Assembly: GCA_045546615.1 (NCBI GenBank)
Contig: JAZQDD010000023.1
Span: forward strand, 1 to 64,000
DNA from: CAG-390 sp045546615
Lineage (GTDB): Bacteria; Bacillota; Clostridia; Oscillospirales; CAG-272
Length of the DNA: 64,000 bases
Reading direction: 5' to 3'
Below are positions 57,417 to 64,000 of this stretch, piece after piece. The translations under genes were made by a program, and so were the position numbers. The notes beneath the pieces are model-generated. The model was not told the origin of the DNA, made no database searches, and saw nothing but the letters and a program-made list of their open reading frames with translations. Each line of letters begins with the position of its first letter. The first letter of the stretch is position 1.

Positions 57417-58127
57417 TTCTTCGGGATTCTGCTTTCTTGCCGCCTGAACAAAGGCATCAAAGATGGCGCGAGAAACTCTGTCCTCCTCATATAGCATCTC
57501 GGGGTGCCACTGCACTCCGAGGGCAAAGCGCCCCATAGCGCGCTTTAGCTCTATTGCCTCTATCGTGCCGTCATCTGCACAGGCTGTGACCTTGTACCAC
57601 GGCGAGACTTCCTTTATCGCCTGATGATGGAAGCTGTTTATCCGGATGCGTTCATCTCCCGCAAGGCGCAAAAGCAGGCTGTCGGGCGCAAGATTTACGC
57701 TATGCGGACGGCAGTTTCTCGGTTCGGTCTGCCTGTGTCCCTCCATGTGCTGTATCAGCGAGCCGCCGCACGCCACGTTAAGCACCTGAATTCCGCGGCA
57801 AATTGCGAGAAGGGGCTTGGGACTTGCCTTGAGTTCCTCAAGCAGAGCAAGCTCAAACTCGTCTCTCGCGGCACATATCTCAACGTCATCTCCCGTGACA
57901 TCCTCACCGTAATACTTCGGATCAATATCCACACCGCCCGCAAAGAGAAAACCGTCGAACTCGCTGTGTATCTCCTTTGCCTTATCAGCGCCGAGAGTGT
58001 ACGGCAAAAACACGGGCATTCCGCCCGCTTCATAAACGGCTGTAAAATAATTCTGATTCATTTTTATAGTTCTATCCTCGACCATTGAGGAAGTTATGCC
58101 TATAAGCGGCCTCGTTTTCTTTTTCAT
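57414..58127 (-). CDS. Gamma-glutamyl-gamma-aminobutyrate hydrolase family (peptidase C26)
   Basis: 237 residues from ATG 58127 (AGAGGTAA upstream; the frame extends to 58190 without a site). Class I amidotransferase-like hydrolase: 'LAICRGIQVLNVACGGSLIQ' holds the Cys nucleophile; 'GVQWHPEMLY' holds His and Glu. PuuD-like enzymes cleave gamma-glutamyl linkages in polyamine or folate degradation. The substrate is not identified. It is monocistronic. Confidence 0.88.
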   Translation of the reverse strand: MKKKTRPLIGITSSMVEDRTIKMNQNYFTAVYEAGGMPVFLPYTLGADKAKEIHSEFDGFLFAGGVDIDPKYYGEDVTGDDVEICAARDEFELALLEELKASPKPLLAICRGIQVLNVACGGSLIQHMEGHRQTEPRNCRPHSVNLAPDSLLLRLAGDERIRINSFHHQAIKEVSPWYKVTACADDGTIEAIELKRAMGRFALGVQWHPEMLYEEDRVSRAIFDAFVQAARKQNPEE

Positions 58128-58247
58128 ATTTACCTCTAAACATAAGCATGATGTTATTATTATACAACAAATATCTTCACGTTGCAACAAAAAATATTTT
58201 TATCTGCTTTTTTATTTTTTACAAGTCAATAACAAACCATATAAAAC

Positions 58248-58276
58248 TTGACAAATTTACTTTTTTGTGCTATGAT
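58248..58276 (+). promoter_or_regulatory. Promoter of the ECF transporter S component gene
   Basis: TTGACA (58248-58253), 17-bp spacer, TATGAT (58271-58276). The 76-base leader has small stems (GGGAAATCCC; GCTCGTTTGAGC) but no riboswitch class I recognise. Confidence 0.8.
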
Positions 58277-58352
58277 TTATGTTAAAATCAGCATGGGAAA
58301 TCCCGTGTTTGCACGACAAAAGCTCGTTTGAGCAAAAGCAAAGGAGAGCATT

Positions 58353-58961
58353 ATGAAATCAGCACGCAAAAACCAAGAAATGATAAAAAGGCTTACACTC
58401 GTAGCTATGTTTACAGCAATCGTTGCCATGCTTGCCTACATGGGCGGCTTTATTAAAATAGGAGCTACCGCTTCTATTTCCCTGACCTTGATCCCCATCG
58501 TGCTTGGCGGCGCTATCTGCGGCCCGCTCGTAGGCGCGTGGCTGGGCCTTGTCTCGGGCGCAATATTCTTCGCAACAGCGGACGCCGCTTATTGGCTCGG
58601 CTTGAGCGTGGGGGGGACTATCGTGACCGTTCTTCTCAAGGGGCTTTTCGCAGGTCTTTTGGCTGCACTCGTTTTCAAGCTTCTGGAAAAAGTCAACCGC
58701 TATTTGGCAATACTCGTCAGCGCTATAGTAGCACCCGTCATTAACACCTCTCTCTTTATTCTGGGATGCTTCATCTTTTTCTTTGATAACACGGTCGCAG
58801 GTGCCGCAAGCGCGGGTCAATCACTGTTTGTTTTTATTATGGTAGGTTACATTGGCTTGAATTTCATATTGGAGCTGTTAGCCAATATTCTCATCAGCCC
58901 TGCACTCTTGCGTATCTTGAATATCAAGAACGGCAAGATCGGAAACAAAAACAACGCATAA
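58353..58961 (+). CDS. ECF transporter S component (substrate-binding membrane subunit)
   Basis: 202 residues with six membrane segments, the ECF S-component layout. 'LTLVAMFTAIVAMLAYM' at the start is the helix with the conserved Ala-rich contact to the T component, and 'GGAICGPLVGAWLGLVSG' is typical. The vitamin or metabolite substrate cannot be told. Energising EcfAAT genes are not in the window, so they are probably shared from elsewhere. AAGGAGA is upstream. The ATP-grasp gene begins 22 bp downstream. Confidence 0.85.
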   Translation: MKSARKNQEMIKRLTLVAMFTAIVAMLAYMGGFIKIGATASISLTLIPIVLGGAICGPLVGAWLGLVSGAIFFATADAAYWLGLSVGGTIVTVLLKGLFAGLLAALVFKLLEKVNRYLAILVSAIVAPVINTSLFILGCFIFFFDNTVAGAASAGQSLFVFIMVGYIGLNFILELLANILISPALLRILNIKNGKIGNKNNA

Positions 58962-58982
58962 GCGTTTCCGCAAAAATCGCAA

Positions 58983-60014
58983 ATGAACAAAATCAGCTTT
59001 ATTATAAAGCGAGTTGCGAATATGAACGTCGGTGCGATGTTCAAGACCGTCGGCAGAATGCACAAGAAATGCAAAAAAAGCCGCGTAGGACTCCTTTTTG
59101 ACGTTATGAGGTGCGGCGCAAAATACGGCGCAGGTTATCTTGATTACGAATATTTCGAGTTTTACGACCTTGATGCCGAGCAAAGAGAATCGTATATCGT
59201 ACGAACGACCAATAATCTTATAATCGCACATTGCAACAAACGCGAGTACTATCATTATCTTCACGATAAGATAGATTTCAATACGCGCTACAATGACTTT
59301 TTGCATCGCGGCTGGATAGATTTCCGCACGGCAACAAAGGAAGATTTCCTTGAATTTGTCAAGGACAAAAAAGCGTTGATGGTGAAGATAGTCGATGCAT
59401 CGTGCGGTATAGGAATTGAAAAGATAAACGTCGCTGACTACGCGGACGGCGAGGCAGTATACGAAAAGCTCAAGACCATGCCGAATGCCCAGCTGATAGA
59501 GGAATACGTCGTACAGCACGAAAAGATGTCCGAGCTTTATCCGCACTCGGTAAACACCTGCCGCATCACCACTCTGCTCGTTGGTGACGAGGTGCATATC
59601 ATAAACTCAAGCATCCGCATAGGAAACAACAACAGCGTTGTCGACAATATTTCAAGCGGCGGAATGTCCACTGTCGTGGATACCGCAAGCGGCACTATCC
59701 TCTTCCCCGCGAGCGACGAGGACGGCAAAAAATATGAAAACCATCCGATGACGGGTACGCCCATAAAGGGCTTTACCGTGCCGCATTGGGATGCCGTGAT
59801 CGATATGTGCAAGCGCGCGGCGAAGATAACCCCCGAACTTCGTTTTTGCGGCTGGGACGTTGCAATAACAGACGAAACTCCCCTGCTGATCGAGGGAAAT
59901 CAGCTACCGGGATATTTCCTTTTCCAGCTTCCGCCGTCAATGCAAAACGGTAGAGCGCAGGGCATGAAGCCACGCTTCAAGGAACTTTTAAAGGACGAAT
60001 TCGAAGTAAAATGA
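58983..60014 (+). CDS. Sugar-transfer-associated ATP-grasp protein
   Basis: 343 residues. ATP-grasp fold of the ATPgrasp_ST type (PF14397): 'ALMVKIVDASCGIGIEKI' (ATP-binding loop), 'AQLIEEYVVQHEKMSEL', 'VNTCRITTLLVGDEVH', 'NISSGGMSTVVD' and 'CGWDVAITDETPLLIEGN' (metal-binding Glu/Asn). Such proteins often sit in polysaccharide or surface-glycan loci and ligate an amino acid or similar group. No glycosyltransferase is next to it here. No strong ribosome binding site is seen at 58983, so translational coupling from the upstream gene is likely. Confidence 0.85.
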   Translation: MNKISFIIKRVANMNVGAMFKTVGRMHKKCKKSRVGLLFDVMRCGAKYGAGYLDYEYFEFYDLDAEQRESYIVRTTNNLIIAHCNKREYYHYLHDKIDFNTRYNDFLHRGWIDFRTATKEDFLEFVKDKKALMVKIVDASCGIGIEKINVADYADGEAVYEKLKTMPNAQLIEEYVVQHEKMSELYPHSVNTCRITTLLVGDEVHIINSSIRIGNNNSVVDNISSGGMSTVVDTASGTILFPASDEDGKKYENHPMTGTPIKGFTVPHWDAVIDMCKRAAKITPELRFCGWDVAITDETPLLIEGNQLPGYFLFQLPPSMQNGRAQGMKPRFKELLKDEFEVK

Positions 60015-60026
60015 TCCATTCAAAAC

Positions 60027-60054
60027 AAGGGCAACCGACATCGGTTGCCCTTTT
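60027..60054 (+). terminator. Terminator after the ATP-grasp gene
   Basis: AAGGGCAACCGA...TCGGTTGCCCTTTT hairpin. Confidence 0.85.
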
Positions 60055-60081
60055 GGTTTAGCTTTTTATCGAAAATCGAGC

Positions 60082-60276
60082 TTATTTAGCGCTTCCGCCC
60101 TTGATCTCGTTCTCGTACTTCTCAACCATCTTCTTAACCATCTGACCGCCGATGGAACCAGCCTGACGGGCGGTGATGTCACCGTTGTAACCCTGGTTAA
60201 GGTTTACGCCTACCTCATTTGCAGCCTGCATCTTGAACTGCTCGAGAGCCTTCTTGGTTTCGTTGTTCTTTGCCAT
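60082..60276 (-). CDS. Small acid-soluble spore protein, alpha/beta type
   Basis: 64 residues from ATG 60276 with AAGGAG upstream. Family motifs: 'ANEVGVNLNQGYNGDITARQ' (including the GPR cleavage-type region around EVGV) and 'GSIGGQMVKKMVEKYE'. Alpha/beta SASPs coat spore DNA and protect it from UV and heat. This gene is the best evidence that the organism forms endospores. It should be expressed in the forespore from sigma-G; no such promoter can be shown with certainty. 60277-60446 upstream holds no gene. Confidence 0.95.
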   Translation of the reverse strand: MAKNNETKKALEQFKMQAANEVGVNLNQGYNGDITARQAGSIGGQMVKKMVEKYENEIKGGSAK

Positions 60277-60446
60277 TTTAAATCTCCTTGTGCTCGCTCG
60301 CGTGCGCGGGTGAGCGAATCTATATTGAATTGAGCCCACGCCGCGCCGCAAGTAGCTTTCGCTGTCGAAGCGTGTCGCGTTCTCTGCTAATATTGTGCGC
60401 CGCCATTCTTTTTTTATGTTTGGCAATTTTTGAAATTAAAATCAAA

Positions 60447-60472
60447 GCCGAGCGCCCTTTGGGGCGCTCGGC
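60447..60472 (-). terminator. Terminator of the feo operon
   Basis: GCCGAGCGCCC-TTTG-GGGCGCTCGGC followed on the minus strand by TTTGATTTT; located 55 bp after the FeoB-associated gene. Confidence 0.75.
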
Positions 60473-60526
60473 ACGGAGGTTATTTTTTTGATTTGGCAGG
60501 AGGAACTGTTTCGCCAAATCCCTTAT

Positions 60527-60691
60527 TTACTTTTTATCTGCCTTTGACGAGCAACAGCAGCTCTTTGAGCCGCAACTCTTTGCGTACGGACAGCCGACGC
60601 ATTTCTGACCGCTTTTTTTCGCGCGGTAGATATAAAACGCGGCAAGCCCTACGATAACGGCAACTATTGCAATTATAATATAATTTTCCAT
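60527..60691 (-). CDS. FeoB-associated Cys-rich membrane protein
   Basis: 54 residues (ATG 60691 to TAA 60527). One membrane helix (about 4-22, 'IIIAIVAVIVGLAAFYIY') is followed by a Cys-rich tail with 'KCVGCPYAKSC' and 'SKSCCCSSK'. This is the FeoB_associated (PF12669) pattern; such genes follow feoB in Clostridia. The tail may bind iron or zinc. It lies 40 bp downstream of feoB in the same direction. Confidence 0.9.
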   Translation of the reverse strand: MENYIIIAIVAVIVGLAAFYIYRAKKSGQKCVGCPYAKSCGSKSCCCSSKADKK

Positions 60692-60731
60692 TTTTTCAAT
60701 AATTTTTACCGCTGACAGCTCTCAATCGGAT

Positions 60732-62768
60732 TTATTTTGCGCTGAGCGCGTATTCCTTTTTGAGCTTACTGTCCGAGCGGAGACAAAGTGCAACGATAAC
60801 GCCTACGAATGCGGCAACCGCAATTCCGCCAAGCACGGTGGGAAGAAGCGCGAGCGTTGCGGGAGCAGTAACGAGCGTACCAATAGTGTAAACGAGGTAT
60901 CCGATGGTGTAGCCAACGCCGAGCTGGAAGCCGATTCCGCCCCAGAGCCATTTCGCGCTCTTCATTTCGGAGTTCATAGCACCGATGGCGGCAAAGCAAG
61001 GAGGACTAAAAAGATTGAACATAAGGTATGCAAGTGCGGCAACCTTCGTTATAGCAAATGCGGCGGCAACCTCCGCACCTGCACCTTCCATAAGCGCAAG
61101 CTCCTCGGTGTCGATGAGGTTTTCAAGTCCGACAAAGCAAACCGCTAGAGTTCCGACTACGTTTTCCTTTGCGATAAAGCCCGTAACTGCGGCAGCAGCC
61201 ATCTGCCAGGAGAGAACGCCGACAACGGGAATGAGAAGGTATGCGAAGGGGCGTGCGATGGACGCGAGTATCGAGGTATCGGCGCTTGCCGCCTCGGCAA
61301 AGCTCCAATCAAACGTCTGCATTATCTGTACTGCGGTGTTGCACAGCAGTATTATCGTAGCCGCCTTAACTATGTACGCCCAGCCGCGCGAGCACATAGA
61401 CTTGAACGCGCGCCAGAACGAGGGTGCTTTATATTCGGGAAGCTCGATGATGAAGAAGGACTTTCTTGCCTTGTAGCCCGTGATCTTGTTGATGATAAGC
61501 GCGCCGAAGAATATGATAACGATGCCCGCAAAATACATAAGCGGACCTACCCATGAGGCGTCGGAGAAGAACGCGCCTGCGAAAAGGGCAATAACGGGGA
61601 GCTTTGCTCCGCAGGGCATAAAGGGCGCAAGCATTGCGGTAGCGCGGCGCTCGCGCTCGTTACGAATGGTACGGCAAGCCATAACGCCGGGGATAGCACA
61701 GCCCGTGCCGATAACGAAGGGGATAACGGATTTGCCCGAAAGTCCGACCTTTTTGAAAATAGGGTCAAGAACTACGGAAACGCGTGCCATGTAGCCGCAA
61801 TCCTCAAGCAGAGCGATGAGGAAGTACATTACCATAACGAGTGGCAAAAAGCCTACTACGGCAACGACACCGCCGATAACGCCGTCGATAAGCAGAGCGT
61901 AGAGCAAGGGGTTAGCTCCCTCAAGGAAGCCGCCTACCCAGCCCTGGAAGGACTCAAGCAGCGTTACAAGACCCGGGATAGTCTTGCCCGACTCGAACTC
62001 ATAGCCCTCTGCGATCCAAACGCCGGGGCCTGCCTGCGAAATCCAGAACACCGCAAACATAATTACGGCAAAGATCGGAATACCAAGCCACTTGTTGGTA
62101 AGTACTGCGTCTATCTTATCACCGACGTTTTTGTCCTTCGTATAGACCTTGCGCACCTCAACGGCGGCTACTATCTTGTTGACGAAGGCAAATCTCTTTC
62201 TGTCTGCCACCTCGACTGCCTTTTTGTCGGTAAGGTCGATATCTCCCTGTGTATAGGGGGCGGCCTGCGCCTTGCCCACTGCGGCAACGGCAGCCTCGAC
62301 GACCTTGGAAAGACCCTCGGCAGAGGTAGATACGGTGTCGATAACGGGGCATCCGAGCTTTTCGGAAAGCGCGGCGGTATCTATCTTGGTTTCCTTTTTC
62401 TTATTAACGTCCGCCTTGTTGAGCGCAACTACTACGGGAATACCAAGCTCAAGTATCTGCGTGGTGAAGAACAGGCTTCGGCTTAAGTTGGTAGCGTCCA
62501 CGATGTTAATGATAACGTCGGGATTTTCATTTTTGATATAAGAGCTTGTTACGCTCTCCTCAGAAGTGAACGGCGACATCGAATATGCACCCGGAAGGTC
62601 AACGGCTATAAGCTCCGACTCTCCGCTGTAAAAGCTCCTTTTAATTGCGTGCTCCTTTTTTTCAACGGTAACGCCCGCCCAGTTGCCGACCTTTTCGTTT
62701 CTGCCCGTCAGCGCGTTGTACATCGTGGTCTTACCGCTATTGGGGTTACCCGTAAGCGCGATTCTCAT
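60732..62768 (-). CDS. feoB: Ferrous iron transport protein B
   Basis: 678 residues from ATG 62768 (GGAGGGG upstream; a longer frame to 62807 exists). GTPase domain: G1 'LTGNPNSGKTTMYNALTG', 'VDLPGAYSM' (G3) and 'VALNKADV' (G4), followed by about 8-10 membrane helices with the Fe-path Cys in 'FVIGTGCAIPGVMACR' and 'MPCGAKLPVI'. It takes up Fe(II). The upstream region (62816-62831) carries an inverted repeat like the one before feoA. Confidence 0.95.
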   Translation of the reverse strand: MRIALTGNPNSGKTTMYNALTGRNEKVGNWAGVTVEKKEHAIKRSFYSGESELIAVDLPGAYSMSPFTSEESVTSSYIKNENPDVIINIVDATNLSRSLFFTTQILELGIPVVVALNKADVNKKKETKIDTAALSEKLGCPVIDTVSTSAEGLSKVVEAAVAAVGKAQAAPYTQGDIDLTDKKAVEVADRKRFAFVNKIVAAVEVRKVYTKDKNVGDKIDAVLTNKWLGIPIFAVIMFAVFWISQAGPGVWIAEGYEFESGKTIPGLVTLLESFQGWVGGFLEGANPLLYALLIDGVIGGVVAVVGFLPLVMVMYFLIALLEDCGYMARVSVVLDPIFKKVGLSGKSVIPFVIGTGCAIPGVMACRTIRNERERRATAMLAPFMPCGAKLPVIALFAGAFFSDASWVGPLMYFAGIVIIFFGALIINKITGYKARKSFFIIELPEYKAPSFWRAFKSMCSRGWAYIVKAATIILLCNTAVQIMQTFDWSFAEAASADTSILASIARPFAYLLIPVVGVLSWQMAAAAVTGFIAKENVVGTLAVCFVGLENLIDTEELALMEGAGAEVAAAFAITKVAALAYLMFNLFSPPCFAAIGAMNSEMKSAKWLWGGIGFQLGVGYTIGYLVYTIGTLVTAPATLALLPTVLGGIAVAAFVGVIVALCLRSDSKLKKEYALSAK

Positions 62769-62815
62769 TGAATCCCCTCCTGAATATATAAATGAAATTT
62801 TTAACATTTTGGGGA

Positions 62816-62831
62816 GTTAGTCTTAACTAAC
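62816..62831 (-). promoter_or_regulatory. Inverted repeat before feoB (candidate iron-regulator site)
   Basis: GTTAGT-CTTA-ACTAAC, extended to GAGTTAGT...ACTAACTC; matches the arms of the repeat at 63094-63109. Confidence 0.55.
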
Positions 62832-62842
62832 TCTCGGGGTTA

Positions 62843-62868
62843 AAAAAAGCAACCGCGGTTACTTTTTT
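62843..62868 (-). terminator. Hairpin between feoA and feoB
   Basis: AAAAAAGCAACC-GCGGTTACTTTTTT type hairpin, directly after the feoA stop; it could attenuate feoB. Confidence 0.65.
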
Positions 62869-63079
62869 ATATTTCGATGACCTCGGCAAGCTGCTTGTCG
62901 ATATTGTATCTTCCGTCCTTGATGGATACGACACAGCCGCCCCTAAGGTGCGACACCACCGTTATCGGCTCTCCGCTATAGCAGCCAAGAGAAAACAGAA
63001 AAGCGTCAAGCTCCTCGTCATCGGTATTTATATTCTTTATGATATATTCCTTGCCTTCTTCGGCTTGTCTAAGATTCAT
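62867..63079 (-). CDS. feoA: Ferrous iron transport protein A
   Basis: 70 residues, SH3-like. Short FeoA form: 'MNLRQAEEGKEYIIKNI', 'FLFSLGCYSGEPITVVSHL' and 'GGCVVSIKDGRYNIDKQLA'. FeoA helps FeoB, probably through contact with its cytoplasmic domain. First gene of the operon (AGGAGATC before ATG 63079), with its promoter and inverted repeat upstream. Confidence 0.93.
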   Translation of the reverse strand: MNLRQAEEGKEYIIKNINTDDEELDAFLFSLGCYSGEPITVVSHLRGGCVVSIKDGRYNIDKQLAEVIEI

Positions 63080-63093
63080 AGTGATCTCCTTCG

Positions 63094-63109
63094 GTTAGTT
63101 TCCACTAAC
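63094..63109 (-). promoter_or_regulatory. Inverted repeat before feoA (candidate DtxR-type operator)
   Basis: GTTAGT-TTCC-ACTAAC, just downstream of the -10 box (63118-63123), similar in style to DtxR/IdeR-type TTAGGTTAG...CTAACCTAA boxes. Confidence 0.6.
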
Positions 63110-63117
63110 TACAGTAT

Positions 63118-63145
63118 ATTATACACATTTAACCTCTTTTGTCAA
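63118..63145 (-). promoter_or_regulatory. Promoter of the feoAB operon
   Basis: On the minus strand TTGACA (63145-63140), 16-bp spacer, TATAAT (63123-63118). Confidence 0.8.
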
Positions 63146-63234
63146 TACTTTTTTGAAATTTTTTCAAAAAATTTTTTATAAACCGACTTTTTTCGCAAAG
63201 AAAGCGCGAAATATTAAAAAAAACGCTAAAATGA

Positions 63235-63263
63235 TTGACATAATCCGTTTTTAAAGGTATAAT
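63235..63263 (+). promoter_or_regulatory. Promoter of tyrS
   Basis: TTGACA (63235-63240), 17-bp spacer, TATAAT (63258-63263); consensus at all 12 positions. The leader is only about 30 bases, too short for a T-box. Confidence 0.85.
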
Positions 63264-63296
63264 AAGCATAATATTAAAATAAGGAAGTTTTTGAAA

Positions 63297-64000
63297 ATGG
63301 CTATGACTATCTATGATGAACTGAAAGCCCGCGGTCTTATCGCACAGGTGACCGACGAGGCGCACATAAGCGATATGATAAATAACGGCAAGGCGGTATT
63401 CTATATCGGCTTTGACCCCACGGCTGACTCCCTTCACGTCGGTCACTTTATGGCTCTCTGCCTTATGAAAAGACTGCAGATGGCAGGCAACAAGCCCGTA
63501 GTCCTCATCGGAGGCGGAACTGCCATGATCGGCGATCCCTCGGGACGCACCGATATGCGTTCTATGATGACGCGCGAGACCATCGAGCATAACTGCGAGT
63601 GCTTCCGCCACCAGATGGAGCGCTTCATTGAGTTTGGCGAGGATAAGGCGATAATGGTAAATAACGCCGATTGGTTGCTCGACCTTAACTACATTGACGT
63701 TCTGCGCGAGGTTGGCGCGTGCTTCTCCGTAAACAATATGCTCCGCGCCGAGTGCTACAAGCAGAGAATGGAAAAGGGACTTTCTTTCCTTGAATTCAAC
63801 TATATGATAATGCAGTCCTACGACTTCTACTATCTGTACCAGAAGTACGGCTGTAATATGCAGTTCGGCGGCAACGATCAGTGGTCCAATATGCTTGGCG
63901 GTACGGAGCTCATCCGCCGCAAGCTCGGCAAGGACGCGCACGCCATGACCATCACTCTGCTTCTCAACTCCGAGGGCAAGAAGATGGGCAAGACCGCGTC
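63297..64000 (+). CDS. tyrS: Tyrosyl-tRNA synthetase (N-terminal part)
   Basis: The first 234 residues are inside the window; the gene runs off the right edge. Start 63297 has AAGGAAG 9 bases upstream (ATG 63303 is also in frame). Class I synthetase: HIGH-like 'PTADSLHVGHFMAL', 'VLIGGGTAMIGDPSGRTDMR', 'LSFLEFNYMIMQSYDFYYL' and 'MQFGGNDQWSNMLGGTELI'; the KMSKS-like 'GKKMGKT' is reached at the edge. It charges tRNA-Tyr. Confidence 0.95.
   Translation, partial: MAMTIYDELKARGLIAQVTDEAHISDMINNGKAVFYIGFDPTADSLHVGHFMALCLMKRLQMAGNKPVVLIGGGTAMIGDPSGRTDMRSMMTRETIEHNCECFRHQMERFIEFGEDKAIMVNNADWLLDLNYIDVLREVGACFSVNNMLRAECYKQRMEKGLSFLEFNYMIMQSYDFYYLYQKYGCNMQFGGNDQWSNMLGGTELIRRKLGKDAHAMTITLLLNSEGKKMGKTA

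Noticed and set aside
58277..58352. Riboswitch upstream of the ECF S component
   Set aside because: The leader has small stems but no match to thiamine, cobalamin, folate, preQ1 or FMN consensus elements that I can see.

Overview
The window looks like a chromosome segment from a spore-forming, Gram-positive, low-to-moderate GC bacterium of the class Clostridia, probably an uncultured gut anaerobe. The evidence is an alpha/beta-type small acid-soluble spore protein, a SipW-type signal peptidase with many TasA/camelysin-like substrates, Mini-ribonuclease III, YqeG, YitT and YczE-type membrane proteins, a FeoA-FeoB-FeoB-associated Cys-rich protein operon, AGGAGG-type ribosome binding sites and TTGACA-17-TATAAT promoters. 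Family or genus cannot be fixed from the sequence alone.

Layout. 1-8534 holds housekeeping genes: the end of a serine hydrolase, secG, a hemolysin III homologue, an Xaa-Pro peptidase, a YqeG phosphatase, a DUF11-type protein, an unusually long sigma-70-like regulator, three tRNAs (His, Arg, Gly) preceded by a striking array of small hairpins, and the nrnA-rbfA pair. 8670-22254 is the main accessory locus: a minus-strand operon-like run of sipW, eight TasA/camelysin-like fibre subunits, a 2071-residue beta-helix surface protein embedded between subunits, and a C-terminally anchored surface protein. 22604 is tRNA-Arg(ACG). 23005-32132 is a second surface and lipoprotein cluster: a lipoprotein metallo-hydrolase on a long TTKAPE linker, an SGNH esterase lipoprotein, a membrane-bound alpha/beta hydrolase, and an InlB-repeat/GLUG lipoprotein that shares a small binding-protein-like module with the giant protein of the first cluster.

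32144-39723 carries malic enzyme, small membrane proteins, a NatAB-like ABC exporter and a PadR-DUF1700-DUF4097 operon. 39775-45364 is a repeat-rich accessory stretch: an HTH-ATPase-DUF4325 regulator with its own operator-like repeats, an ASCH protein, a small lipoprotein, a 17-codon peptide gene, an ECF sigma/anti-sigma-like pair, a four-helix-bundle protein, and a thioester-domain adhesin with a PPKTSD anchor. Two nearly identical 99-bp hairpin repeats bracket most of this stretch. 45473-64000 is mostly metabolic: a GMP synthase that has lost the core of its glutaminase domain, an FAD oxidoreductase, ammonia-dependent NAD synthase, Mini-III, cyclophilin, luxS-mtnN (S-adenosylhomocysteine recycling/AI-2), an acyl-CoA ligase, a cytidylate kinase-like protein, a GlpA-like/GlpB-like/DUF1667 trio, a C26 peptidase, an ECF transporter S component, an ATP-grasp protein, the spore protein, the feo operon, and the start of tyrS.

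How the genes work together. SipW would process the eight camelysin-like subunits, which probably form a surface fibre or matrix around the giant beta-helix protein; several subunits carry EF-hand-like Asp loops, so calcium may control assembly. The most unusual items are this expanded SipW-TasA locus, the shared small binding-protein-like module, the glutaminase-less GMP synthase, the spaced-hairpin arrays, and duplicated tRNA 3' ends next to tRNA-His and tRNA-Arg.
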